The notes below the pieces were generated by a model. It was not told where the DNA came from. It did not search any database and saw only the letters and a list, made by a program, of their open reading frames with translations. From positions 1 through 39,188 of the forward strand of contig JAJQCQ010000049.1 of assembly GCA_021202635.1 (NCBI GenBank): a DNA stretch of 39,188 nt, written 5' to 3'. Positions 1-7,133 of this stretch are shown here, in pieces (position 1 is the first letter of the stretch; each line of letters starts with the position of its first letter). A program made the translations under genes and the position numbers. This DNA comes from Lachnospiraceae bacterium. GTDB taxonomy: Bacteria > Bacillota > Clostridia > Lachnospirales > Lachnospiraceae.

Positions 1-71
1 ATCCGGGCAATAGCTTCCTGACGATTAATGCGGCGGACGGCACGATCATCGACCGTAGTCTGGGGTATTAG
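1..71 (+). CDS. C-terminal end of an unidentified protein (5' partial)
   Basis: The frame is open from base 3 and ends at the TAG at 69-71. The visible tail is about 22 residues and ends in DGTIIDRSLGY. The next gene's ATG is at base 72, directly after the stop, so the two are very probably translationally coupled and belong to the same ABC export operon. Too little is left to name the protein. Confidence 0.6.
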   Translation, partial: PGNSFLTINAADGTIIDRSLGY

Positions 72-800
72 ATGGATTTTACCAGAATGCTGCATGAGAA
101 AAAATTCTATCTGGCGGTGCTGCTTTCCGTGGCGGCTATCATAGCCGGAACCGTCTGGCCGGAGACGAAAAAAGATTCGCCGCTGGCTTGCGGTACCTTT
201 TTGGAGCTGCTGAACAGTTCCCTGCAGTCTCAGACCGTGCTTTTTATTTTGCCGCTCGCTGCCGTCCTGCCCTGCAGAGAGGAGTACCTGTGGGAAAAGG
301 ATTCCCATTTCCTGCGTTTTCTGATTATCCGCCGGAGCAAAGCGGTTTACTGCCTGGACAAGGTGGTGACTATCGCGTTTTCCGGAGCAATTGTCTGGTT
401 TTTGGGGGCATTTTTCGCGGGGCTTTTCTTTTTTTTGCTTTTTTTCTGTCGCGAAGCATTGTGGAACTGGCCGATGAGTACTATTTTTACCCTGTTTGCT
501 ATGCTAGGACGTATCCTGCTTTCGGCTTCGTCGCTCGCCAGTCTTTCCGCAGTTGCCGGTGCGCTTGGCGGCAGCGTGTATCTGGCGTTCGGCGTTCCGT
601 TTCTTTTATGGTATGCCTGCATCATCCTGCGGGAACGTTATTTTGAAGCGCTTTACTGCATTGACCCAACGGAATGGATTATGGCAGAAAATGACTGGGG
701 AAGCAACCAGATGGGGCTCTGGATGTTTCTGCTTTTACTCGCATTATTCTGTGCCGTGCTGCACTGGATGGTGCTGGAATGGAAGCTGCGGGAGATATAA
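72..800 (+). CDS. ABC-2-type transporter permease-like membrane protein
   Basis: This 242-residue protein is almost entirely hydrophobic. About six membrane segments can be drawn, near residues 13-30, 53-68, 98-126, 136-158, 163-186 and 216-236. Short charged loops such as CREEYLWEKDSHFLRF and the C-terminal WKLREI fit a cytoplasmic-in orientation. It starts directly after the upstream stop codon and is followed 124 bases later by an ABC ATPase, so it is most likely the membrane subunit of a two-component ABC exporter of the ABC-2 class. No substrate can be read from it. The permease call rests mainly on topology and neighbours, since this family has no strong motif. Confidence 0.65.
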   Translation: MDFTRMLHEKKFYLAVLLSVAAIIAGTVWPETKKDSPLACGTFLELLNSSLQSQTVLFILPLAAVLPCREEYLWEKDSHFLRFLIIRRSKAVYCLDKVVTIAFSGAIVWFLGAFFAGLFFFLLFFCREALWNWPMSTIFTLFAMLGRILLSASSLASLSAVAGALGGSVYLAFGVPFLLWYACIILRERYFEALYCIDPTEWIMAENDWGSNQMGLWMFLLLLALFCAVLHWMVLEWKLREI

Positions 801-924
801 AAGAGAAAATGTAACTGTGAAGGGAATGAATAATCACAGGAAAACGGGAAAAACAGACAGAAATGGATATGAGAATAATTTTCGTAAAAGACGCAGGAAG
901 GCAACGGGAGGGAGTGAAAAAATT

Positions 925-1575
925 ATGACAGATTATTATATTCAGCTGCGCCATGTGCGAAAATGTTTTGGCACGGAGGAAGTCTTAAAGCCTCTGGATT
1001 TTGCGGTTGAACGGGGCAGGACCTACGGTATCTGCGGGAACAATGGCTCCGGAAAAACTGTCCTAATGAAATGCATCTGCGGTTTTCTGCTGGTGACGGA
1101 AGGGCTGATCACAGTTGGCGGGAAACGGATCGGTTATGATGTGGATTTTCCGGAAAGCCTTGGGGTGATTATCGAGACACCGGGATTTCTTTCTAATCTA
1201 AGCGGACGGAGGAACCTGGAAATCCTGGCGGACTTGCGCGGACGGATCGGACGAAAGGAAATCACGTCCGTACTTATGCGTGTCGGCCTTGACCCGGAAC
1301 TGAAAAAGCCGGTCGCAAAATATTCACTGGGGATGCGGCAGCGGCTGGGCATTGCACAGGCGATTATGGAAGAACCGGAGCTTCTGATCCTTGATGAACC
1401 GTTTAACGGTCTTGACCGCCATGGCGTTGCGGAGATTCGCAGACTGCTGCTTGCCCAGAAGCAAAAGGGAAAAACAATCCTGCTTGCGAGTCATAATAGC
1501 GAGGATATTCGTATCCTTTGCGACCGGGTGTTTGAGATGGATGGCGGCGTGATGCGGAGAGCCTCGCCATTATAA
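925..1575 (+). CDS. ABC transporter ATP-binding protein (BcrA/CcmA-like exporter ATPase)
   Basis: This 216-residue ATPase should power the neighbouring permease. Walker A is GNNGSGKT (residues 38-45). The signature loop is a diverged YSLGMRQR near 133, Walker B is LLILDEP near 153, the D-loop follows as NGLD, and the switch histidine is H190 (ASHNSED). The ETPGF segment after Walker A is common in bacitracin-type exporter ATPases. The frame is open upstream to 553, but ATG 925 is chosen because GGAG (911-914) lies 10 bases before it and the protein then has normal family length. The last five residues and the stop codon lie inside a repeated palindromic element (1558-1591), so the C-terminus may have been replaced by an insertion. 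Confidence 0.9.
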   Translation: MTDYYIQLRHVRKCFGTEEVLKPLDFAVERGRTYGICGNNGSGKTVLMKCICGFLLVTEGLITVGGKRIGYDVDFPESLGVIIETPGFLSNLSGRRNLEILADLRGRIGRKEITSVLMRVGLDPELKKPVAKYSLGMRQRLGIAQAIMEEPELLILDEPFNGLDRHGVAEIRRLLLAQKQKGKTILLASHNSEDIRILCDRVFEMDGGVMRRASPL

Positions 1576-1591
1576 ATCGAGCTTCGCTCGA
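1558..1591 (+). repeat. Palindrome-bearing repeat, copy A
   Basis: This 34-base sequence begins AGAGCCTCGC and ends TCGAGCTTCGCTCGA. It matches copy B (1877-1910) in inverted orientation at 30 of 34 positions. Its right part folds as ATCGAGC-TTC-GCTCGAT (1576-1592). Copy A supplies the last codons and the stop of the ABC ATPase. Confidence 0.75.
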
Positions 1592-1604
1592 TGGCTCGGC
1601 CTTT

Positions 1605-1633
1605 GTCCATGATTGGCTTCGCAAATCATGGAC
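1605..1633 (+). repeat. Hairpin with TTC cap between ATPase and surface-protein genes
   Basis: GTCCATGATT (1605-1614) pairs perfectly with AATCATGGAC (1624-1633). Past one mismatch, the inner GC-TTC-GC extends the stem to a three-base loop. This is the same cap as the hairpin at 1576-1592. No T-tract follows, so it is not a typical Rho-independent terminator. Confidence 0.6.
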
Positions 1634-1725
1634 ATGTAATGAGAGAGATTACAGAAAGGATAGAAAATCAGACAGAGGAACGTATTCGCGGAAGGTGCTG
1701 AAAGGAAAGAAGGAGGATGCGGTAT

Positions 1726-3726
1726 ATGAGCAGCGAGAAGAATACCATACGATACAGGATACTTGCAGCTTTTCTGGCTGTCCTTGTTTTTGCTTCGGCC
1801 GTAGTATCTTTCTGCTGGATTGCCCTGGCTGAGGAAGCGGTTGTGCTGGAAGGGCAGGAAACGGAAAGCCTCGCCGTCGAGCGAAGCTCGATTCAGGATA
1901 GCGAGGCTCTCCAAATCGACAGTATTGCAGAGGTGCCATCCTCCGACATTCCGGATTCTGCTTTGGAATCGATAACCAATCAGGAAAACACGATGTATAA
2001 TAACGAAACAGGCACGATTGCTTCTGTAGCTGACAATATGGGAAATGCAGACACTGGAAATTCGGATGCAGGGGCAGAACTTTCACAGATTTCTCTTTCT
2101 ATTGATGTAGATCATGTGTATGAAGGAATGGAATTATCTTATAAAGAGGGATATGTTCCATCGATAAAAGAAAATACGGTTTCTCTTGTAATTCCATTTG
2201 TGGCAGATGCTCCGGTTGAAAATAACCGGCTGACAGTGACGGTGGAAGTGCCTTCTGATTCCCCTCTTGAAAAGGCGGAGTATGAGGAGGAGGTATTTTT
2301 AGAGACTTATTTTGTGCCATCTATTGAGGAAAATGCTTCACATCTGGACGGTATTCTGGAAAGCGTGGACGCATACCTCTTTCAAGCCGAATTTACACTT
2401 GCGGATGATTACCAGTCAGGACAGTATCCGGTCACAGTGAAAGCGGTTGCTTATTCTGCTTCCGGTGTGAAATCTGAGATGACCTGCCGAATGACAGTGA
2501 TCCTGGAATCCGATTCCCGGCAACAGACAGAGAGCGAAACGAATCGGGAACCAGAATCAGAAACGGGCGCGATGATTATTCCAGAACCCGAGTCGGAGAC
2601 ACAAACAAAATCGGAATCTGAAAGTGAGACAGAAGCCGAAAAAGAATCGGAAAGCGAAACCGAATCGGAAACGGAATCCGAAACGGAGCTGGAATCTGAA
2701 ACAGAAGAGGATTCAGATTCTTCTTATGATAATGCATCATCCGGAACCACTTATTATTCTTCCGGGAGCAGCTACAGCAGTTCCGACAGCAGCGCGGTGA
2801 GACATCAGCCGCATATTTTGCTGAAAGAATGTTCGCTCAGCGGTTCTAAGCTTCCGGCAGGGAAGCAGATGGATTTTACCACAAGCTTTCAGAATACGAG
2901 CGAAGATCAGACCGTGTATAGTCTGAAAATCACGGTAAATACAGCAGATGAGAATGTTGCGGTTTCATCTACCTCTTATTATTATGATCAGGTTGCCCCG
3001 CAGGAAGTGGTCACACTGGAAAACACGATTGCCGCTTCAGCTGCGGCTGTGCAAAAAGTTACGACTTTAAGCTATGCTTTCGTGTATGAAACTTCGGACG
3101 GAACGGCCTTAAGCGATTCGGAAGAACTGTTTTTTGACATCAGCCAGGAAACGCAGGTTTCCATCGAAAATTTCAACCTGTCCGATTATGTGTATTCGCT
3201 GGAAACGGTAACTGCGACGTTGGAGATCCGCAATACCGGGCGCGGCCCGGTTTACAATGTACAGGTATCTCTGGAAGCGGACGGACTGATCGCAACGAAC
3301 ACGGTTTATGCCGGAAATATGGAAGCAGGGACTTCCAACGATGGGACGATTAAGATTTATGTCAGTAATTTAAACGATAAGGATGAATCGTCGCAGGAAA
3401 CAGAAGCCACCGACACTGCCAATGCTGTTAATGCTGAGACTGCATATGGTTCCACAACAGGGACGCTTACTCTTACCTGGGAGGATGTTTACGGGACAGT
3501 TTACACCGATACGCGGGAATTTACCACAACAATCGCAGCACCGCAGGTGGTGGAGCTTTCCGTTGAAGCAGAGGAAGAGAGTGCTTCAAATCAATGGTGG
3601 GCAGTAACGGTAGTAATTCTGATTTTGTTTTTCCTGCTTCTGATTGCGGTGCTTATTTGGAAACTCACGAAAAAAAGCCGCCAGATGGAAGATCTGCTTG
3701 CAGAAATGGAGAACCTTGCCGATTAG
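1726..3726 (+). CDS. Secreted, C-terminally anchored Ser/Glu-rich beta-domain (CARDB-like) protein
   Basis: This 666-residue protein has an N-terminal signal sequence (hydrophobic core near residues 12-34) and extracellular beta-rich domains. A Glu/Ser/Thr repeat linker (about residues 267-331, many SETE/ESE units) follows. Then come two domains whose wording (STSYYYDQVAPQE, ENTIAAS; LEIRNTGRGPVYNVQV) resembles CARDB/DUF11-type adhesion domains. A C-terminal membrane helix (about 624-645) is followed by basic KLTKKSRQ. ATG 1726 is preferred over ATG 1717 because AGGAGG at 1711-1716 abuts the latter but lies 9 bases before the former. It sits behind an ABC ATPase and permease, so it may be the extracytoplasmic partner of that transporter. 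Residues near 48-61 are encoded by an inserted palindromic repeat (copy B). Confidence 0.75.
   Translation: MSSEKNTIRYRILAAFLAVLVFASAVVSFCWIALAEEAVVLEGQETESLAVERSSIQDSEALQIDSIAEVPSSDIPDSALESITNQENTMYNNETGTIASVADNMGNADTGNSDAGAELSQISLSIDVDHVYEGMELSYKEGYVPSIKENTVSLVIPFVADAPVENNRLTVTVEVPSDSPLEKAEYEEEVFLETYFVPSIEENASHLDGILESVDAYLFQAEFTLADDYQSGQYPVTVKAVAYSASGVKSEMTCRMTVILESDSRQQTESETNREPESETGAMIIPEPESETQTKSESESETEAEKESESETESETESETELESETEEDSDSSYDNASSGTTYYSSGSSYSSSDSSAVRHQPHILLKECSLSGSKLPAGKQMDFTTSFQNTSEDQTVYSLKITVNTADENVAVSSTSYYYDQVAPQEVVTLENTIAASAAAVQKVTTLSYAFVYETSDGTALSDSEELFFDISQETQVSIENFNLSDYVYSLETVTATLEIRNTGRGPVYNVQVSLEADGLIATNTVYAGNMEAGTSNDGTIKIYVSNLNDKDESSQETEATDTANAVNAETAYGSTTGTLTLTWEDVYGTVYTDTREFTTTIAAPQVVELSVEAEEESASNQWWAVTVVILILFFLLLIAVLIWKLTKKSRQMEDLLAEMENLAD
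1877..1910 (-). repeat. Palindrome-bearing repeat, copy B, in frame inside the surface-protein gene
   Basis: This is the inverted partner of copy A, with 30 of 34 bases identical. TCGAGC-GAA-GCTCGA at 1877-1891 is a perfect hairpin. A second pairing, AGCCTCGC (1867-1874) with GCGAGGCT (1901-1908), encloses it. The element is read through in frame and encodes roughly the residues VERSSIQDSEAL just after the signal peptide. Confidence 0.75.
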
Positions 3727-3824
3727 AATTGAGCTGCACCCGATGGCGAGCTGCCAATTTGAATCACTTTGCGATAGACGCCTTTTATAGATAAAATCGT
3801 GAAAAAGAAGGAACAGGGAAAGTC

Positions 3825-4574
3825 ATGACAAAACGGAAACCAGGTAAAAGAAAATATCTGCCATTTGTCAGTGCTGTTGTTTTCGTGACTGGCGCAGCGG
3901 CTGTTATGATGTTTCTACTGGCACAGTTTGCACTGGAACAATGGCAGGAACGGCAGACGTATCTTCTTTCCGCTCGCCTGTCTTCACAGGAGATCACGAC
4001 GGAACTGTGTACATCTATGAGCCGTTTTGCCGGCTTTGAAGAACTGTGGACCGTTATGGAATCTGAAGTCACTCTGACAATAGGAGACTGGCAGATATCC
4101 ACAACCCTGATGGGAGTCGATCTGGATACATTTCCATTCACACCTGTTCGCTCTGCCGGTGAAAAGAAGCTTGGTTCTGTGCCACTTCTTCTGGCTGGGG
4201 AAGAAATTTTTAACACTATGACGGATGCAAACGGAACGGCGATAACCACACGGCAGTCAAAGATTTTAACAGAATCGATGGAAGGCCTGACGGCACAGAT
4301 CGTATTGGAAGCTTCCAATCTTGCTGGCAGCTCAGGTTCAGCGGGCAATTCGGACGGTTCCGGATATACGTCGGCGGATACAGCGGAATTTCTCGGCCTG
4401 ATATCCGGTGACGGGCTCTATATGGACGCAGATCAGATGCGCAGATGGCTCGCCGGTTATGGAAGCTCTGCCTCTGTGCATCTGGTCTGGCTGCGGATAA
4501 AAGGAAAGCGTAATGCTGAAGCTGCGGAGAAAAGTCTGATTGATGCCGGGTTTCAGGCATTATTATGTGGCTGA
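3825..4574 (+). CDS. Unidentified protein with one N-terminal membrane segment
   Basis: This 249-residue protein has a basic N-terminus (KRKPGKRK), one membrane segment at about residues 12-35, and an otherwise soluble, extracytoplasmic-looking body. That body contains a Gly/Ser-rich linker near 166-185. The layout resembles the first helix and outer domain of MacB/FtsX-type permeases (phrases such as MGVDLDTFPF and GSVPLLLAGEE), but the three further helices of such permeases are absent. It follows the surface-protein gene with a 98-base gap and is probably part of the same export operon. The MacB comparison is weak and I do not assign a function. Confidence 0.6.
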   Translation: MTKRKPGKRKYLPFVSAVVFVTGAAAVMMFLLAQFALEQWQERQTYLLSARLSSQEITTELCTSMSRFAGFEELWTVMESEVTLTIGDWQISTTLMGVDLDTFPFTPVRSAGEKKLGSVPLLLAGEEIFNTMTDANGTAITTRQSKILTESMEGLTAQIVLEASNLAGSSGSAGNSDGSGYTSADTAEFLGLISGDGLYMDADQMRRWLAGYGSSASVHLVWLRIKGKRNAEAAEKSLIDAGFQALLCG

Positions 4575-4604
4575 TGCCACACATGGGAAAATTTTTGTGT
4601 GAAG

Positions 4605-4630
4605 GGAACTTTTTTGCCCTCTCGTGCGTC
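4605..4630 (+). promoter_or_regulatory. ECF-type promoter (GGAAC-N17-CGTC)
   Basis: GGAAC at 4605-4609 and CGTC at 4627-4630 are separated by 17 bases. This matches the classic -35/-10 layout read by group-4 (ECF) sigma factors. It lies about 75 bases upstream of the sigma-factor gene it would control, which fits autoregulation. Confidence 0.65.
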
Positions 4631-4706
4631 TAAATAATGTAAGCTGTTAGTACAGGTATTCATGAATGACCGAGACAGAAAAATAGTTCAGAGAGGAACG
4701 AAACTT

Positions 4707-5198
4707 ATGACGAAAGAGCAATTGGGGCGTCTGATTCTTGCTTCTGAGGATTCCCTGTATCATGTGGCAAAGACCCTGCTGCGGGAGGACGCAGACTGCG
4801 CGGACGCGATACAGGAAGCGATTGTCAGCGCCTTTACAAAGCTGCACACACTCCGCAGGGATGAGTATGCGAAAACATGGCTGACGAGAATCCTGATTAA
4901 CGAATGCTATGACATTTTGCGGAATCAGAAGCGCCTGGTTTCCATCGAGGAGCAGGTCGTGCCGGAGCAGGAAGAGACGGGAAGTGATTACTCGGATTTG
5001 TATGAGGCACTGGAAACGCTGCCCGAAGAAATGCGGATTTGTGTAACGCTTTTCTATATGGAGGGCTACAGCATTCGGGAGATCGCATCTATTCTGGAAG
5101 TGAAGGAAAATACGGTAAAGAGCCGCCTTTCGAGGGCCAAGGCAAAGCTGCGCAGGGAGCTGGAATCAGGGGATTTTCCAGATATGATATCTCTGTAG
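4707..5198 (+). CDS. ECF RNA polymerase sigma factor (sigma-70 family)
   Basis: This 163-residue protein has the two ECF regions. Region 2 runs from about residue 8 (YHVAKTLL...DCADAIQEA, then TWLTRILINECYD). Region 4 (LPEEMRICVTLFYMEGYSIREIASIL...ENTVKSRLSRAKAKLR) contains the helix-turn-helix. An in-frame ATG exists at 4662, but ATG 4707 has GAGAGG (4691-4696) 10 bases upstream and gives the normal ECF N-terminus. An ECF promoter precedes the gene and a membrane protein of anti-sigma type follows 121 bases later. The likely circuit is signal, release of the sigma factor, then self-activation. The targets are unknown; the upstream export genes are candidates only by position. Confidence 0.9.
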   Translation: MTKEQLGRLILASEDSLYHVAKTLLREDADCADAIQEAIVSAFTKLHTLRRDEYAKTWLTRILINECYDILRNQKRLVSIEEQVVPEQEETGSDYSDLYEALETLPEEMRICVTLFYMEGYSIREIASILEVKENTVKSRLSRAKAKLRRELESGDFPDMISL

Positions 5199-5319
5199 AA
5201 CGGTTGAAAGCGCAGGCTGTAAAATAGAATTGCAGAAATTGGACGCCAGGGAAGGGGCAATTGGCGATTAGAAGCAAGGGAAACCATGTGAAAAAGAGAA
5301 GCAGACGGAGAGGTAATTT

Positions 5320-6936
5320 ATGAATTTAGAAAATATGAGAGAAGAATTTCCGGAAATGCCGGAAAGCATGCGAACGATGATAGAGCAGGAAGTGGCATCG
5401 CAGATGAGTGTGGAAACGCCCCCTCGCGTAAGCTCGGCGGCAGGTCGCACCGTCCATGCAGAAAACGCTGCGCGTTTGGACGGTGCTGTGGAAACGCCCC
5501 CTCGTAAGGCAGAGCAGCCGCAAAAGAACCGAAGCACAGGCCGGAAAAAGGCTGGAAAGACGTTTCTGCTGGTTGCCGCCGCTGCGGCCATCATGTGTAC
5601 GACCGTGGCGGCGGGCACGGCTATCCGGGCGAGATTTTTTACGGAGGCAGAAGGAGACTATGGGGTAAATATTACCATCGGTTCGGCTGAGACGGAGACG
5701 GATTCCGAAGGTTCGATGGCCGCACTGCTTGCCGGACTGGAAGTACCGGAGGAGATTCCGGCCAGTGTGACGGTGGAAGCGTCCTATCTCCCGGAGGGGA
5801 TGGTGCAGTACGACGACGGTTGGAAGATTGATTATGAGGACGATATCTGGGGCGGAAGCTTCAGCATTACAGAGGAGATCATGGGTGAGAATCCTGCGGA
5901 AACGCAGATTTCGGAAACCAATGTGGTGGACAGCGAGGAACTGGAGCTGAACGGTCACTACGCCGTCTGGCTGGAAAAGGAGTATCTGGATGATGGTTCT
6001 GAAAATACGACGCAGATGCTGTATATCCTGTACCCGGAGGTCTGGCGTATTCTCAGGATTTATTCTATGAACGGTAAGGTGACAAAGGACGAGCTGCTTG
6101 CGGTCGCGGAAGGACTCATTGTGACCGGCAGTGAAGAAACAATGCTCCTTGCGGACGCCTTGCCCGAGGAAGATGATTTGCCAGAAATAGACGATGATCC
6201 TGAGGAGGATGGCGCCTGTACGGCGGTGGAAGCAGCAGCTGTGGAGGAAAATCTGCACCAGATCGGGGATTCCTTTGAGATATCTGCCTATTCGGACAGT
6301 GAAGCGGATGAGGAAAATTTCCATACGGTCAGTGTCCGGGTCAGCGAGGCCTGGGTATCAGATAATATGAGCGCCTTGGGCGACGACTGGCAGAGCATAC
6401 TGGATTCCGGGATCTATACCAATGACCTGCAGACATATTCTGACGAAGACGGCAATCTGCTGCCGATGCAGATTGATTACGTGAAAGAAGGCGACGGCGT
6501 CAATTCTCTGAATACCGTGGTAAAGACGGAGGAAGCGGAACAGAAGCTGATCTGCGCGACAATTGAATATACCAATAACGGAGATGCGGCTCTGCACAAT
6601 GTCCTGTATAACGCAGACCTGATCACTCTGACAGAGGGTGACGATGGTATGATATCCATTTATGACCGAAGCACGCTTGAGGAGGGTGACTGGGATTACG
6701 CGACGATATCCCGCGGCTATGCGATGGACTATTATACCGCCGGCGGAGAGGAAACAAACGGAAGCAATTACATTACTGACCTTTTGGCAGGAGAGACCGT
6801 CACGGTCACCGTCGCCTGGCTTGTCCGTGTGGATGAGATGCCGTATCTCTATCTGAACATGGAGGGCGGAAGCTATCTGATTTATGCGGAGGACCTGGCG
6901 ACGGGGTATGTGGATTTCCGGTCGCTGGAGAACTGA
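5320..6936 (+). CDS. Membrane anti-sigma-like protein with DUF4367-type domain
   Basis: This 538-residue protein has a short cytoplasmic N-terminus (about 80 residues), one membrane helix at about 81-102 and a large acidic outer part. The stretch from YLPEGM (near residue 151) to about 265 resembles DUF4367, a domain common behind ECF sigma genes in Clostridia. A second, C-terminal beta-rich domain (about 310-535) contains TIEYTNNGDAALHNVL and resembles DUF4352/DUF5027-type folds. GGAGAGG lies just before the ATG. As the partner of the ECF sigma gene it probably binds the sigma factor through the N-terminus. Within that N-terminus an 18-base direct repeat duplicates the residues VETPPR around a palindrome, adding about 26 in-frame codons. 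Confidence 0.75.
   Translation: MNLENMREEFPEMPESMRTMIEQEVASQMSVETPPRVSSAAGRTVHAENAARLDGAVETPPRKAEQPQKNRSTGRKKAGKTFLLVAAAAAIMCTTVAAGTAIRARFFTEAEGDYGVNITIGSAETETDSEGSMAALLAGLEVPEEIPASVTVEASYLPEGMVQYDDGWKIDYEDDIWGGSFSITEEIMGENPAETQISETNVVDSEELELNGHYAVWLEKEYLDDGSENTTQMLYILYPEVWRILRIYSMNGKVTKDELLAVAEGLIVTGSEETMLLADALPEEDDLPEIDDDPEEDGACTAVEAAAVEENLHQIGDSFEISAYSDSEADEENFHTVSVRVSEAWVSDNMSALGDDWQSILDSGIYTNDLQTYSDEDGNLLPMQIDYVKEGDGVNSLNTVVKTEEAEQKLICATIEYTNNGDAALHNVLYNADLITLTEGDDGMISIYDRSTLEEGDWDYATISRGYAMDYYTAGGEETNGSNYITDLLAGETVTVTVAWLVRVDEMPYLYLNMEGGSYLIYAEDLATGYVDFRSLEN
5409..5504 (+). repeat. In-frame 78-base duplication unit with internal palindrome
   Basis: TGTGGAAACGCCCCCTCG occurs at 5409-5426 and again at 5487-5504, exactly 78 bases (26 codons) apart. 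Between them GCACCGTCCA (5447-5456) pairs with TGGACGGTGC (5477-5486), ending directly at the second repeat. It looks like a palindromic insertion flanked by a target duplication and kept in frame. Confidence 0.75.
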
Positions 6937-6940
6937 AATG

Positions 6941-6990
6941 GTTACTGGTCCTGCCCCGACCACGCACCTGTTGCGTGGTCGGGGCAGGAC
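6941..6990. repeat. Perfect 19-bp-stem hairpin, possible dispersed intergenic palindrome
   Basis: Bases 6948-6966 pair perfectly with 6972-6990 around the five-base loop CCTGT. It starts 4 bases after the anti-sigma stop codon with GTTACTG, and its first 35 bases match 23358-23392 at 27 positions. No T-tract follows, so it may terminate weakly or only protect mRNA ends. Confidence 0.7.
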
Positions 6991-7054
6991 GGAACTCTCA
7001 TCGGGAATCGTGCGGTTTTGAACGGATTTCCAAATTTATAAACGAGTTATTTTG

Positions 7055-7083
7055 AAAACCTGGTTGATAACGAGGTTTTTTTC
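7055..7083 (+). terminator. Rho-independent terminator
   Basis: AAAACCT (7055-7061) pairs with AGGTTTT (7073-7079). GTT/AAC extends the stem past one mismatch, and a run of T follows. It would end transcription of the sigma/anti-sigma operon before the oxidoreductase gene. Confidence 0.7.
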
Positions 7084-7133
7084 TGTGAAAAAGAGAATAC
7101 TAATCCGAAAACACATAAGGAAGAGGTGGAAAC

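Noticed and set aside
1576-1911. Enrichment of GCGAAGC mini-hairpins over the whole window
   Set aside because: The heptamer also occurs in ordinary coding sequence, and the total count is only about twice the random expectation; only copies inside clear hairpins or oriT were kept as meaningful.
6948-6990. Rho-independent terminator
   Set aside because: The stem is perfect but no T-tract follows, and a separate good terminator lies at 7055-7083; it is better treated as a palindromic repeat.
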